A stretch of 64,000 nt of DNA from Rhodosorus marinus. Lineage: Eukaryota > Rhodophyta > Stylonematophyceae > Stylonematales > Stylonemataceae. The notes beneath the pieces are model-generated. The model was given only the letters and a program-made list of their open reading frames with translations, was not told the origin of the DNA and did no database searches. The stretch's first letter is position 1; the number at the start of each line of letters is the position of its first letter. The stretch is taken from NCBI GenBank assembly GCA_029953675.1, contig JAMWBK010000006.1, positions 2,294,001 to 2,358,000 on the forward strand, read 5' to 3'. A program made the translations under genes and the position numbers. Positions 44,466-59,906 of the stretch are shown here, piece by piece.

Positions 44466-45335
44466 CTAGATTACATGTTCCAACGCACCCTGTCTTACAA
44501 GGTGCTCAACGTCCACCCGCGGAAGAAAATGTGCAGTCCCGCTCTTCAGGTTGACAGTCCCACTGTCTGTTAGAATGCTGCCACAGTCTTTAAGGACGCG
44601 AACCTCAATGTACAAGTCCTTCGGAGGTTGCAGCTCCTAAAACGAAAAGACAGTATAGGGGAGTGGGGCCAGGATTCAGGTCTATGCGGCATTCCATGAC
44701 TCTGGTCGAAGAGTGCATTTAGACGGCAGCTGCTTACCGCTGTCAAATCCAGACCGACGGATTCACAGTATTCGCCTAGCAGTCGGTTGTACTTCGATAA
44801 GTAATCTCTTTCGTGCATACTCAAGTTGTTGCTCAATTCTGCAAAGTTGATTGAACTGTACTCCCAGCGCATTCGCCTCATTCGCTCGAGGCGCTTGTAC
44901 CTGATTATTATTCGAATGTCAAAGGACGAGCCGAGATATGTCCCAGTTCAGCAATGCGGACAAGAGTTCTGCCCCTGATATGTCCAGCTAGCACGATACT
45001 CACAAATACGCTAGAACGCAGCGCTTGTTTCTCTGTACACTGCGGTGGAATACCATTACCGTTGCGAGGACCTCCGGCTGGTCAAGTTTCTCCCTGAATT
45101 GTGACACAGTGGACGTGATCATCTCCATGATCGATCTGGTCTCGATTGCAATTGTGCGCAAGGAGCTTTCCTGTGAAGGTCAGCAAATTTCCAAATACCG
45201 TCAGCAGAAAAAAATTTATTTCGCGGCAACATGCACGCCATGCGAACCTTATTTCGCCAAGCTTACGTTAAAAGGCAATAGCCATTTACTGTTTTTCAAC
45301 TCCCTGACCAAATCGGCAGCCACTGACCCAAACAT
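44466..45335 (-). CDS. PSF1: GINS complex subunit PSF1
   Basis: Part of GINS, which with Cdc45 and Mcm2-7 forms the replicative helicase. Exons 45335-45267, 45170-45004, 44900-44738 and 44636-44466, 189 residues (PSF1 is usually about 196). It starts MFGSVAADLVRELKNSKWLL; exon 2 ends in FHRSVQRNKRCVLAYL and joins to YKRLERMRRMRWEY, the most conserved PSF1 block; then LSKYNRLLGEYCESVGLDLT and the C-terminal B domain PPKDLYIEVRVLKDCG, GTAHFLPRVDVEHLVRQGAL. All phases agree. The C-terminal domain, needed for the CMG helicase, is intact. Confidence 0.93.
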
Positions 45336-46285
45336 AGTTGGCTCCCCGTTCGCAAGAACACCTCAAACGCACAGAAACGAAGTCACGCAATGCTCCCCAC
45401 TCCAACAGCTCCCCACTATCTCCAGCATACAAGTAGTCAACTCAAGAATTCACCGTCATCCTCTACATCCGATCCGCATCCTTCTTTGGTCCTTGCAGAA
45501 CTCTCCTTGAGTCCCTCTCAAAAATGAAATCATCCCCCGTACCAAGAGTTCCAACTATAAAATTCCCACTCCTTTCTCCTCCATACCCCCCAGCCCCGCC
45601 CCTCTCCACTCCGCCCCCGCACGCCCTTTTCTCATTTGATTTTCTCATGCTGCTTTTAGAAAAGTTCTTCACCCTCCCCCCCCCCCTGTTCTCTTTTCTG
45701 TATCTGTTGGATTAATTGAAGCCTTTGTGCTTGATTTTGAATATGTCCAATCGGATTCTTGGATTGCCACTGGTTTGGATCCTCGACTTTTTGGCAACGA
45801 TTCTTTTCGGGGGGCCTTTTCCCGCGTTTTCTTGATAATGACAGGGATTGGAGCAGTGGCTCGTGAAGGCGGAGTCTTGAGGTGCCCGTGTGAGAAGAAA
45901 CTCCAGGAGGCCTTTTAGAATCGCAACAGAATAGCTCGATATACCCGATTTGAATTAGGCTGCGTCGACGCGTAGTACGAGTCCTCCTAAACGACTTGGG
46001 TCGCAATAGTACGACAGGCTTGTGGGGAGCTTCAATCACTTTGGACCTGCCTAACTTGTCCTTGCTTCATGAGTATTCCCAAATTGAACTTTGGACGTGA
46101 ATATGTAGTTGTTTAAGGCTCTCCGGAAAGTAGCTACCCTGCATTAGCCTGGCACTGTAACCCCAGGTGGTGTTTCATAGTTATCAAGTATGGGAAAGTT
46201 AGTTTTGGACCGTGTTCGTCATGGACGCTTCCATTCGCGAGCTTCTCTTGTACAACAGTTCGTTTCAGTTCCAATGGATTTGTTA
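45336..46285. other. Region between two minus-strand genes
   Basis: Contains the presumed promoter of PSF1 (C-rich on the + strand, with a run of C near 45677) and the 3' region of the dioxygenase gene. Frames of up to 127 codons at 45656-46039 show no family resemblance. Confidence 0.35.
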
Positions 46286-47214
46286 CTAGGTCCCGTCCGC
46301 GAGGTCAAAGATGGATGGGAACGGAGATTCCGGGGACCTTTGCAGCCAGTTTTGGGGACTCCACAAGCAGTCTTTGCTCTCAATGATATGAAAGGTGTAC
46401 GCAAGCCTGTCGGGATCCAAGAACAGTAGGAATCAGCGTCCCGATAAAGTACGTCATGAGGGGTCTTCGCTAATGCGCACCTTGTCCTTTGGCTTCTATT
46501 TGCTGCGCTTCTATGCAGAACTGCGCCGTGTATTAGGATGAGATCTCCTTCATTCATCGGCAAGCTAGCCCATGACGCTTCATCATACTTCCTCAGCGGC
46601 TGACCCGAAATCGCAGGCTTCTGTCCGGTTTCCGTCACGGCAAACCTTAGCTCGACAGGGTCATGATGAGAACCGGGGACTGCATATAAACATCCGTTTT
46701 CCGTGGTTGTATCTTCCAAGGCTATCCAGTAAGCCATGCATGAAGGTGGATCTGTCCACAAGAACGTGGAGTCCCTATGCGCTCGCACCTCCCCTCCGAT
46801 TCTAGGCTGCTTGAATATGAACATGCTCTGGACGACCGCGGGTTCCTTGAGCCCCAGACTTGTTGCAATATCACCGCATCGACCTGTGAATCGGCGTACA
46901 TCGGGGTCCAGCTCGTGCAAAGCGTGACCAATTTTGTTTACCGAATCTTTAAGCGGTCGCGTCAGGTTCCCACTTTCATCTAGAGCCTCTTCTTCTAGAA
47001 ACGAGGCTATGCCGTATGCTGAATCCATGAACTTGTCCCCAGTCTTCCTCGACTGATCATTGGTTGTGAATACTTCCGAACCCTCCAATTCGCTTGCATA
47101 CTTCCAAGCTACGTCTCGTAGTCTCTTCGTCTCTTCCAAAGAAGCACAGCCTCGCACGATCAAAAACCCGTCTCTCTGGAACTGTTCAACCTGTTCTTCA
47201 CTTAAGCCGACCAT
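46286..47214 (-). CDS. Phytanoyl-CoA dioxygenase-family enzyme (PHYHD1-like)
   Basis: Fe(II)/2-oxoglutarate-dependent oxygenase. Exon 1 is 47214-46481 and exon 2 is 46406-46286; joined they give 284 residues, the size of PHYHD1. It begins MVGLSEEQVEQFQRDGFLIV, the usual start of the family. The iron ligands are in VRAHRDSTFLWT (His, Asp) and LILIHGAVLHRSAANRS (His), with the 2-oxoglutarate-binding Arg expected near the end of exon 1. Reading past the donor site gives a longer but unrelated tail; the spliced version restores LAYTFHIIESKDCLWSPQNW, typical of PHYHD1. The start lies at a Met directly followed by the conserved helix. Substrate unknown; no peroxisomal targeting signal is visible at the C-terminus (LADGT). 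Confidence 0.92.
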
Positions 47215-47921
47215 GGTACCTCAGATTCCTAGCCCATCATTCCTACCTCAGAGTACACACAAGTCCCGACTCCGCATCAGAAGCCAGCTCTCTTCATACC
47301 ACCTTCGCGTACGAGACGGTGGTTGCCCCCTACCTGGCCCCCTAGAGAAGTTCAGTCGACGCAGTTTTTAACGTGCGCGTGTCCAGAATTTTGACGACGT
47401 GATCTTCGTCACAAGCAAAGTTCCAGGTTTGCCCTTCACGACCCATTTGAGAAGGAGGGCGCTATTGCCGAGAGAGAACGGAGTGGGACTTGCTCAAACA
47501 GACGGTTCGGCTAAAAAAAATCTCTGCTAGTACACTAGGTGTATCAAAAGTTGGAGATATACAGGCGAAATACGATGTAACTGTGTTCTGTACTCCGACC
47601 CTCCCTGAACACTTCTGTAGAGTTGCTCCCTAGAGGATGTAGCTACTGGGTATTTGGCTAAGATTCTACAAAGCCCACAGAAGCTTCTCACTGCTTTCTA
47701 ACAGCCCGGGTAGGTTTCCCGGTCTTTCCTTCTTCAGCCGCACCCGTGTGCACCCAAAGCGCTTCCTTAAGCAGGGCTACGCGCAGGATATCTGGGTTTT
47801 CCGTCGAAGATGAAAAGCTTGTGAACTCTTGAACTCACAAGGGGTGGGGATTCTGAAAGCGGCATCGCTGGGGCACGCGTCGAAAGTGACAAATTTCGCT
47901 TCGTTTTTACTGGCAAGATAA
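47215..47921. other. Intergenic region between the dioxygenase and Hsp110 genes
   Basis: Presumed promoter of the dioxygenase gene and 3' region of Hsp110. No further gene recognised. Confidence 0.4.
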
Positions 47922-51639
<3,718 letters not shown>

Positions 51640-52790
51640 CTTCACAACCGACAGGAAACACGAAAGATCTAATCAGATCTTCAACCCTCCTTTATCCAAG
51701 CAATCAATACAAGATCTCTATTTTTGCAATCTACCCTCCTCCAATGTCACACACCACGTCCATCCACCCTTCTCCTCACACCTTAAAACCCTTAAAATGG
51801 GCCATCAAACCCCGGCACACGTCCACACGTTCATGATTCGCCGTCCCGGGATTCGACAAAGAAAAACCAACAGTTTAGCAAACAAACCACCAAAACCACC
51901 AAACCACTAAAAAAAGGACATTCTACAGGTGCAAAAGCGGAAACATTATCGAAAAGGCATTCCCACAAAGGCACATCTTCTCCGTCAGATGCATTTTGTT
52001 TCTTGGATAAAAAATCAAGTGCATTGAGGATCGGGTTGTGAATCCAAGCGATGTTTCTGGAAGCCCAATTGGATAATGTAATGTAGAAGTCAACTTTTAG
52101 CGTCCCCAGTTTATCGTCCTCAGCGTCTCTAATAATAGAGCCAAAAAGAAAACAAAGTTTCTAGAAATTACCTGTGCACACCTGTTTCTGAAATTTTTCA
52201 TGTTTTTAAATTACTAAATATTCCTATTTCCGTTCTTTTAGTATTTACTAGGGTACCAACTACTTTTTGTATAGGGGTAGTCCAGGAACTGAGTTAATTT
52301 TGGCGGACGTTCATTTTGGGTGTGTAGCTTAAATAGTACGGAGCAAAGTTGCTAGGTTGCCTCCCCCCCAACTTGGTTCATCTAGATGTTTCTTGGTAGA
52401 GATTGATCTGAGTCAATATGGTTGGGTTGACTGATGCGAAAAATTGAGCTAGTCCTAGATGTTTGGACCTCGTCTTGGTTGTTCGTCGTTTGTCTTGACT
52501 AGCGCTGTGCCTTTGCTATTCACACCACCCCTGCAATAGATCCATTCTTTACTTGCATCCCAAAAGTCCAACCGTAAAACTGCTCTTGGCTGTCCAGTGG
52601 TTGCCTGAACGAACCCGTTCGCCAATGAATCGCGTTGAAAAGCTCGTTCTCCAAATCCATTTTTGCTCGAGGTAGGACACGTTCCCAAGTGGATGTACCC
52701 TGCACCGTTCAGATTATCAGCACGACTACGGGTTTTCGCTTGAGCTGGGAAGCGTATGGTTCTAGCGCTCGCTTTGTTTGTGCGAGAATC
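51640..52790. other. Region between divergent Hsp110 and SWC5 genes
   Basis: No gene recognised with confidence. On the minus strand 52455-52705 carries a short protein-like stretch (LENELFNAIHWRTGSFRQPL) without start/stop or splice context. The region otherwise holds the two divergent promoters. Confidence 0.4.
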
Positions 52791-54106
52791 ATGAAGAGCA
52801 GCCATGGAGATGACGGCGGTGACGAGGCTTCCATGAGTAGTGACGATGAAGAATATGACCCTGGTAACCCTCAAATCCGTATCCGTCCCTCCTCGCCGTT
52901 TGTATGGAAGCGTACTCAAAATCACGGCTTTCCCTCGAAATATAGGAAAGGACCCTGACGCAGGGACAAGCGATCAAGACGGAAAACCTGATAGCCGCGA
53001 AAAGAAGGTTGCCAGAAAGAATGGAAAACCGAAAGGAAAGGGTTTGCTACTAGAAGAAGATGTCGATGAAACAGCACAGGAGACGACAAACGTCGTTGGT
53101 ACTAAAACTGGGTCGTCTCCACCTAAGGAAAAGATCAACGTGAGGTCTAGCGCTACGTTGCTAGTATATCCCCCTAGACCACGCCCTGAAACTTTTACGA
53201 TGCCCACGATCATGAATAGGAGGGCAAGGTAGAAGGAGCTTTGGGAGTGGTGGACAATGCGAATGGCGAGCAGCCACAAGAATCGAGCGCGAAAGATGGC
53301 GACAAGCCATCAAAATCAGAAACGCCCAAGCGGACCGCGATTGATGATATCTGGGCGTCGATGAACAAACCTATTCCCGTGAAGAAGAAAAAGAAGGCGC
53401 CCGTGGCGTTTGATAGCAGCTGGATTTCTCAGCCCTCCGCAGTCTCGCAGACAGCGGCCCCGAAGCCCGGTATGATCTCAAACCTTATAGCGTGTTTCTG
53501 AAAGAAGCATCTAGCAACCCGTGCTAACCCTTTTTTTTTCTCTGGGACAGGGAGTTTGGATATTTTGACGGATTCCGTCTCGACGAAACCATCAACTGAC
53601 CCAAAGCAACCTAAACAGAATCTTGATGATGCACATCCCAAACCGGCAGCTTCAAAGGTGAATTTCGGCTGTATTGCCTTTTTCCTGTGACGGAGTTTTC
53701 GCTGAACGCTGATATTGGGTCCTGGGCTCTATTAGAGCTGGAGTCGCCTTTGAGCGGAAATTCTGTGTTTTGAACGTTCTTCGTGCTCTCCGCGTTTTTC
53801 GTAGGGTCTTGAGGGCATAGTAGCAGACCTATCGTCGAGGAAGGCTTCAGTCATGGATCGCAGCAAGAGCGATTGGAAGGAATTCAAGGAGTCGAACAAG
53901 CTCCAAGATGAGTTGGAGGCGCACAAGAAGGATAAGTATGAAAACTAGCTTCCGCTGCCGTTGAACGAAACCCCTAGTCCGGGCGGAAAGAGCGCTGAAC
54001 CGGATTGCACATGTTTAGGAACCGTTTTACTGATCGTGTGGCGTTCCTCGATCGAGTGGATGTCCGAGAGTGGAAAGCAGAGCAGGAAAGGAAAAGACGA
54101 AGATAA
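52791..54106 (+). CDS. SWC5: SWC5/CFDP1 (BCNT-domain) subunit of the SWR1 chromatin remodeller
   Basis: Six exons, 52791-52863, 52946-53139, 53220-53469, 53551-53657, 53805-53935 and 54019-54106, give 280 residues. The N-terminus is acidic (DDGGDEASMSSDDEEYDPGK), the middle has a conserved DIWASMNKPI segment, and the C-terminus is the BCNT domain: SVMDRSKSDWKEFKESNKLQ, DELEAHKKDKNRFTDRVAFL, DRVDVREWKAEQERKRRR. This is the invariant K..W..F.....L..EL....K......FL.RVD.R pattern of Swc5/CFDP1. In yeast the protein is needed for SWR1 to exchange H2A for H2A.Z. Splice borders are consensus; the final intron splits a Lys codon. The only unusual point is the basic last residues being the very C-terminus. 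Confidence 0.92.
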
Positions 54107-55435
54107 TGAACTAACGCACATTGATCTATTGAAGAGCGAGGAAGCAATTAGGCTATCGCAGAACGGACGACATTCCAATCAGCGACGCGGTTCAAGGCTT
54201 TGAACTGAAGTGGATGAATGAGATCCGTGCAAAAAGTCTACTACCATGCACACGGTTGCAACTCCGCAAATAAGGCGAAGCAGCTTTACACCGAGGTCGG
54301 TGGCTAAAAGGGTCGCTTCTCCCGAGCCCCTAGCTTCCAAAATCCAAGGAAACACGGCGGTTGGCCTGAAAACTTGTAGGACGGCGCCCAGAACCTCTGT
54401 GCTTATTCAGGGGAGCTGTTGTTCCAGGCCAATAGCGCCCCCCCCAAGGACTTAACGGTTTTGATCATTTGAAGGGGACAGCAGAGGGAAGGGCATCTTC
54501 AATTTTCAGGAATCCTCATAAAACAAGCCCAAGAAAATGTCCCGGTGCTCAACATCAAAATATGCCAATGGCCCCACCAACTCGAACCACATCTATTTCA
54601 TACACATCCCAATGGCGTATAAAATTAAGAAAAAATTCCGACCAGGATGAACTCCACGCACAGCACTCATTACTAACAAAGTGTTTGGAATTTCACTCGA
54701 AATCCGCGATGATAGAGTTTGCTCTTTGTGAATACTAACTGGTACTATGTACATAAGAAACAAGGTTGCCTGGCGACCCCTATCAGCAGGGATATCTACC
54801 GGCATGAGAAAGAGGGGGTAATCAGGAGTGGAATCTATGGTCGTTGTCTACAAATTTCATAATATATTTTAGGACTAATGCTCCTTTCTTGCATGAAGCC
54901 TCTACATTCTATAGGAGGGGTAAGGAAAGTAGCTCCGAGTTCCACGTTGGTGGTTTGTAACAGATTATTTTATAGTGATTAAAGAAACTTGTTTTTCTAG
55001 ATATCGTCCACATTTTTAGATATTTTTTATGTTTTCTAGCGAACCTTCTGTTGGTGTTCCTAAGAATACTTACAATTTTTTTGATAATACAATTTTTTGC
55101 GAAACAACGGCTTTTGGGAGTGGAGGCGGTATATCTCAGCGTTTGTCCTACGAGAAAATTTTTTGAGGAGTGTTTAACTGGATAAGGCTTTCTGTTACTA
55201 TGAAAATGGAAAGCATAGTATTTATGAGGAAATTTGTTTTTAAGGAATTATTTGTATACGAATTCTGAGTTCCATGTCTGACACCAGACTCTAGCCATAT
55301 CATGGGGGTATAAAAGGCCAGTGGGTTCCAGAATGCTTACTGAACGTGTTGTGGGAGGGCGAAGAAGATAGGGAGAGGCTTGAAGGGGAGACCTTTTTTG
55401 TTGTTGATGTGTGAGGAGAGGGTGGTTGTAGAGAA
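54107..55435. other. Intergenic region, no gene seen
   Basis: AT-rich between 54840 and 55270. Short frames only. A single non-genic stretch of more than a kilobase between two + strand genes. Confidence 0.4.
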
Positions 55436-56159
55436 ATGGTTGCGAGTGTAAATATCGAGAATATGGGTGACTGGAACGGAGTAATGAATCATTCTCGGAC
55501 CTCTTCTTTGGAGTCGATTCCGGACAAGAAGCATCTCAAGGTGGAGCTGTACAAAACTGAAATGTGAGTAGCTGTAGTGCAAATGAGAATGGGAGGAAGA
55601 TTGTTTAGTGTTGATTGTCTAAGGCTTGATGTTTGCTTGTTCTTTTTGCAGGTGTAGGTCTTTTGTTGAACGTGGATATTGCCCTTACGGAGAAAAATGC
55701 CAGGTACGTCGTAGAACACTTACGGAAGGGCACCAAGTGAGAATACTTCCTAGAAACATTCTAAGGATTTTTTTTTTGCTTTTCTTCTAAATGTTTAGTT
55801 TGCGCACGGTGAGCATGAGCTTAGACCGGTGACGCGACACCCAAAGTACAGAACGAAGAAATGCAAAAACTTTGCTGAGGTGAGCTTGTTCCCATCTTGC
55901 TTGCCGTAGATGAAACTAGCACTCTGTGGCGTAAAGGGTTAACACCCGATTTTTGTTTTGGATTTATCGAAAACAGACTGGCGTTTGTACCTACGGTGTT
56001 CGATGCCGGTTTATTCACGAGCGCACCGTGGCTAATCCATCTGAACTTTCAAGTATGCTGCATAGTCACGATGAAAAGATCGAGCGTGATAAACACCAGG
56101 AGAATGAAGGACATCAGAGACTTCCAGTGTTTGCACGGTTCCACGTGAGTACCGAGTGA
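55436..56159 (+). CDS. Tandem CCCH zinc-finger RNA-binding protein (TIS11/TTP type)
   Basis: Exons 55436-55563, 55652-55703, 55799-55879 and 55977-56159, 147 residues. Two zinc fingers of the form C-x8-C-x5-C-x3-H are complete: CRSFVERGYCPYGEKC followed by QFAH, and CKNFAETGVCTYGVRC followed by RFIH. They are joined by the TIS11-type linker GEHELRPVTRHPKYRTKK, and each has the preceding lead-in KVELYKTEM or KYRTKK. Animal relatives bind AU-rich 3' untranslated regions and promote mRNA decay; the same is likely here. Exon borders fall inside both fingers. The N-terminal region is short and the C-terminus ends FHVSTE shortly after finger 2, so the protein is compact compared with TTP (326 residues). 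Two in-frame Met candidates (55436, 55463) exist for the start. Confidence 0.92.
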
Positions 56160-57248
56160 ATTCGCGAAAGGAGAGACTACCGTTCCTTTCTCGTCAAATG
56201 CTTAAGCACCGTAATTCCATCCCTCGTCCCATGCAGAACAAGTAATGCGAGTTGCAAGACTGAGTGAGCGCGGCGGGAACTGTCCCGAGTACCGTGGAGT
56301 GACTTTTAACCAGCAACGGTGAACGTAGTATCATGTAGATATAGATACTGACAAGGGTGAAACTATTATATATTATCAATTGCATGTGAGCAAAATACTT
56401 ATTTAGAATGCGACAATAGGATATGTGAATGATTGAGTTGGCTTTGATAGCACAGAATGCGCGAGGATCTATAGATCAAGGAAATAAACATTGGGAATGA
56501 TCCCTGACTCGCGAACCCCTCAGAAGCTTCGAATTGTTCTTGCGAAGCTACGGACTCTGAAGACCATGATCAGGGTATGAAGTTTCAGGGCTTCGGCATC
56601 AAGAAAACTAGTACTTGGGTGAGTGGTCATTGCCATCCGTGACTTGAAACCTCGCCAAGTTTGGACGCGATTATTTTGCAATACAAGAGATCATGAGCAC
56701 GATGTAGTGTCAGTACCGGACTGGGTGGTGTCTGAGAAGGGAAGGCCCAGCGGAACAAAGTCCCCAAACTGTCTCCAAATTTCCTACTACGCGTGACCGA
56801 CATACAGACAAATACGCGTGAAGTGCATGCATTGAGCCCGGTCGGACATGGGTCTGCGGACCTCGTGTGACCCATCCCGGATGAATCTGAAGCACACCGC
56901 AGCGTTCAAGGGTTGCTTTACATTTCGGTCCGATTTGCCCTTTGAAAGGAATGTGAGAGTAAAATTGGTTTCAGTAGATCAAAACGATAAGGTTGTAGAC
57001 CCGGTCGTCTAGACAGCACACCAGTCGAGACGAGGATTCATCACAAGTAATCCAAAACTGTGCAGCTGAATCTTCAAAGCAGGTATTTCCAGTGTACCAC
57101 ATTGGTGTCGATTCATGTGAGCTGCGGCAAAGAAGTGGTGCCTTTGGGTCTGATGCGCTCGATGCGAATCGTGCATCAGTCCGAGATGCAGTGAGATTAA
57201 CGGAAACTCCCACTCTCTCGCTCTCTCGATGGAAATCTGGAAAAATGT
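56160..57248. other. Convergent 3' region of the CCCH and CBM48 genes
   Basis: No supported gene; both neighbouring genes end here. Short frames on both strands lack family resemblance. Confidence 0.4.
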
Positions 57249-58271
57249 TCAAGATATTGAACAGCACCTCTTTCTGCGGGCTCGTTGCTCTGCTTGCGCG
57301 GCGCTCTGCTGTTCGACATAGGCGGGCGGGGGACCCTGAATTACCCGAAGATTGTTCATATTCTCCTCATCCTCGCCTACCGTAGGATGCCTAGTGCTAT
57401 GCTTCCATTCACCGTCGACAATAAACTTGAACTCGTGCGTGCCAGCTGGAACCGGGGTTACAACGGACCACATGCCTCCTAATGCAACGGTGAATGTTTC
57501 TAGTGGTCAGGACATAAACCAAATTTCGAGATTGCACCATTTGAACGAATAGCTCCTCATTACCTCCTTCATGATACATTTGAATCGGCATCCAGCCATT
57601 CCAGGAGCCAGCGAGTTTTGCATCCTTTTCCGCTCCGTCTGCCCATACGAACTCCGTTTTCACGAGCACTTCGCCTTCTCCTAGAGGGTTCTGCGCTGTA
57701 TGCTCGCCTTGTACCATCGGAATACTGAACAAAGTTCCAATAGAGCAGTATGAACAGTCAGTGATAAGCAGAAGAATACGTCCTCATGCATGATCAGTTG
57801 TTCAGGGCGTTGGCACGTACTGAGGTCTTTGCTCCTACACATTTCCCAACAAGATATCCCACAGGAAAGAACGTGGAGTTTAGAAACAAGAACGATCGCG
57901 GGCCGTCATCGTCCCCTCACGTCATCGTACGGTAGAATCAATCAGGGGCAATCAGGGGCAATCAGGGGCAAAAAAAACATGAGTTGCTAGCTTACCACTG
58001 GTCCAGTATCCTCGTACTCCTCGAGCATTTCCCCGTCCCCTTCCTCCTCGTACTCTTCCTCATCGTCATCGTACTCATCGTCATCATCATATCCATCATC
58101 CTCCTCTACAACCTTGGGAGCAGGTGGTGGAGGGACTTGTACAGGCAGAGGTGGAGGGGCAGGTGCGTCAGCGCCCACGGGCATTGGCGGAGGCTTTGGC
58201 ACGACGCCACCTACTGGTGTCGCTTGAGCACCCGGTGGCCGCGGTGGGGGCGGAGGCGCTACACTCGACAT
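57249..58271 (-). CDS. CBM48 (AMPK-beta-type) glycan-binding protein with proline-rich and acidic N-terminus
   Basis: Exons 58271-57996, 57834-57821 (14 bases), 57724-57564 and 57499-57249, 233 residues. The N-terminus is MSSVAPPPPPRPPGAQ, further Pro/Gly, then an acidic run (about 30 Asp/Glu, coded by a GAN-rich tract). The C-terminal half is a CBM48 domain: KTEFVWADGAEKDAKLAGSW, NGW, ETFTVALGGMWSVVTPVPAG, THEFKFIVDGEWKHSTRHPT. The W-N-G-W and VDGEW elements are those that bind alpha-glucans in AMPK-beta and plant PTST/FLO6 proteins. No catalytic domain follows, only an Ala/Gln/Arg tail (RRKRCCSIS). A role in floridean starch is a reasonable inference. The 14-base exon is the junction that keeps the frame; a plain intron from 57995 to 57725 does not. 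Confidence 0.82.
57941..57970 (+). repeat. Three perfect tandem copies of a 10-base unit
   Basis: ATCAGGGGCA is repeated three times without mismatch inside the first intron of the CBM48 gene, about 20 bases from its donor site (on the - strand TGCCCCTGAT). Too small to assign a function. Confidence 0.85.
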
Positions 58272-59906
58272 CGATGCCTTCCAATCCAAAGTAGGAAATT
58301 TCTCCGATTCCCCTAAAAATTAATGCAACGCTCCGCCTTTCGGTACCCCAGATCGATTTTTCGCCTTTCAAAACTAGGACAGACCTGCTTGAGGCGACTC
58401 CTCATCAAACTGCGCACGATCGTGCTAAGCAACTTCGTCAGCTACCGCAAACACCCTCAACTTGCAACTCCGGGGCAATTCAAGGTCACCCCCGCCAAGC
58501 ACAGACACAGGGTCTACAACGCGCACCAACTATCATCAGGAGAATAATGATTGACTGGTTCCATACAATCCAAGAACTTTGAGGAAAACAACAAGCACGA
58601 GGGCAATCGCGAGGTTTTTAGGAAAAACAGATTTCCTTTAGGTCTCTTCTGCCCCAATTATGATCTCTAGGAATGACTAATATTGACCTTTTCGATGGTG
58701 TTGGTATTGCTTATGGACTTACTTCTTTCATCATCCAGGGGTTGATGGATTTCATCATAAGGAGTATTTAAAGTTTTTATTCAAGTATTCAAAGAAAGAC
58801 TTGCTTCATGGTTGGAAGCTCACTGTGAGTCTTTGCCTGCCAATGTCAAGTTTGTCTTCATGGCAACCCCTTGAATTCTCTTCCAGCCTCATTAATTAGG
58901 ATGATCGGCGCTTTAATTAGGAAAGATTGAATATCGAAGCCTTCTCAATATTGTTGTTACTTTATCAAGCCCTCGAAATTCTACTGTTTTGTTTTCTTTT
59001 TTAATAGTGAAGAAATCTGAAGCACCCTCCCCCCCCCCCCGCCGGGGATTTTGAACTCGAATTGACTGTGAATCGTTCGTTTTCTAGAGACCGTACTACC
59101 CCTCCCTCAATGGTTTTTGAATTCAACTTCTCACCTGATTGCATAGAATTTTTGATCGAAACAACACAAGAACAGGACGCAGTTTTCATTCATTCGATGC
59201 TTACATCCGAATGGGACACGTGGAAATAAACAGTTTGTTTTTGGGACTATCGTGGACTACATACATCTATGATTGGGTATTTTTTCATCGACTGGTTGAT
59301 GATTGGGTAAATTCGAATATTTCGCGTGGGCACGAGGTCTAGCCCGATAGCCCGAAAAGCAGGGGGGAAACGGCGCTCTATTACCTGAACCGCTTAGCAA
59401 AGTAGGGGCGGAAGGAGTCCCTCTGCTTGGCTTCAGAAGACGTGGGATTAATGAATTCCGCAATCCATGTTTTAGGTCGCTACACTACATGATCCCTCGC
59501 GTTGACGCATCGCTTTTCCAAGATGACGCAAGTGCAAGTAATGATTCATCTGAAAGCCAGGCGTCAACCTCGCTGAGTTGAGCACCGATGTCCTCCCACT
59601 ACTTATCTTTCTACAAGGCTATGCATTTGAAACCCGCTCAGCTCCTATCCGAAGCGTGGAAACCCAAAACCCGCAAGCCCAAACAAATCTACTGCGCATC
59701 TCCTGTAACGGATTCAGTACGGAGGTGCTCGTTACAATCGGCATTAGTTTCCGATCGGGAGGGCAGGTCGGCAGGAATTTGCTGAGGGAGGCTGTCGAGC
59801 GTATCCTTGTAAAAGCGTTGTAGGGCTTTTTATTGTTTTGCTCTGCATCTGAAGCGTTTGCACATCTCGACTTTGACTCTGTTCGGCGATTCTGCGGCGT
59901 CACGGT
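58272..59906. other. Intergenic region, no gene confirmed
   Basis: Frames at 59578-59822 (one reads FSTEVLVTIGISFRSGGQVG) show no splice partner. A C-run of 13-14 bases is at 59028-59041. It also contains the divergent promoters of the CBM48 and four-helix protein genes. Confidence 0.35.

Noticed and set aside
52455-52925. 156-codon minus-strand frame
   Set aside because: Its first part is antisense to SWC5 exon 1 and no family is visible; only 52455-52705 is noted as weakly protein-like.
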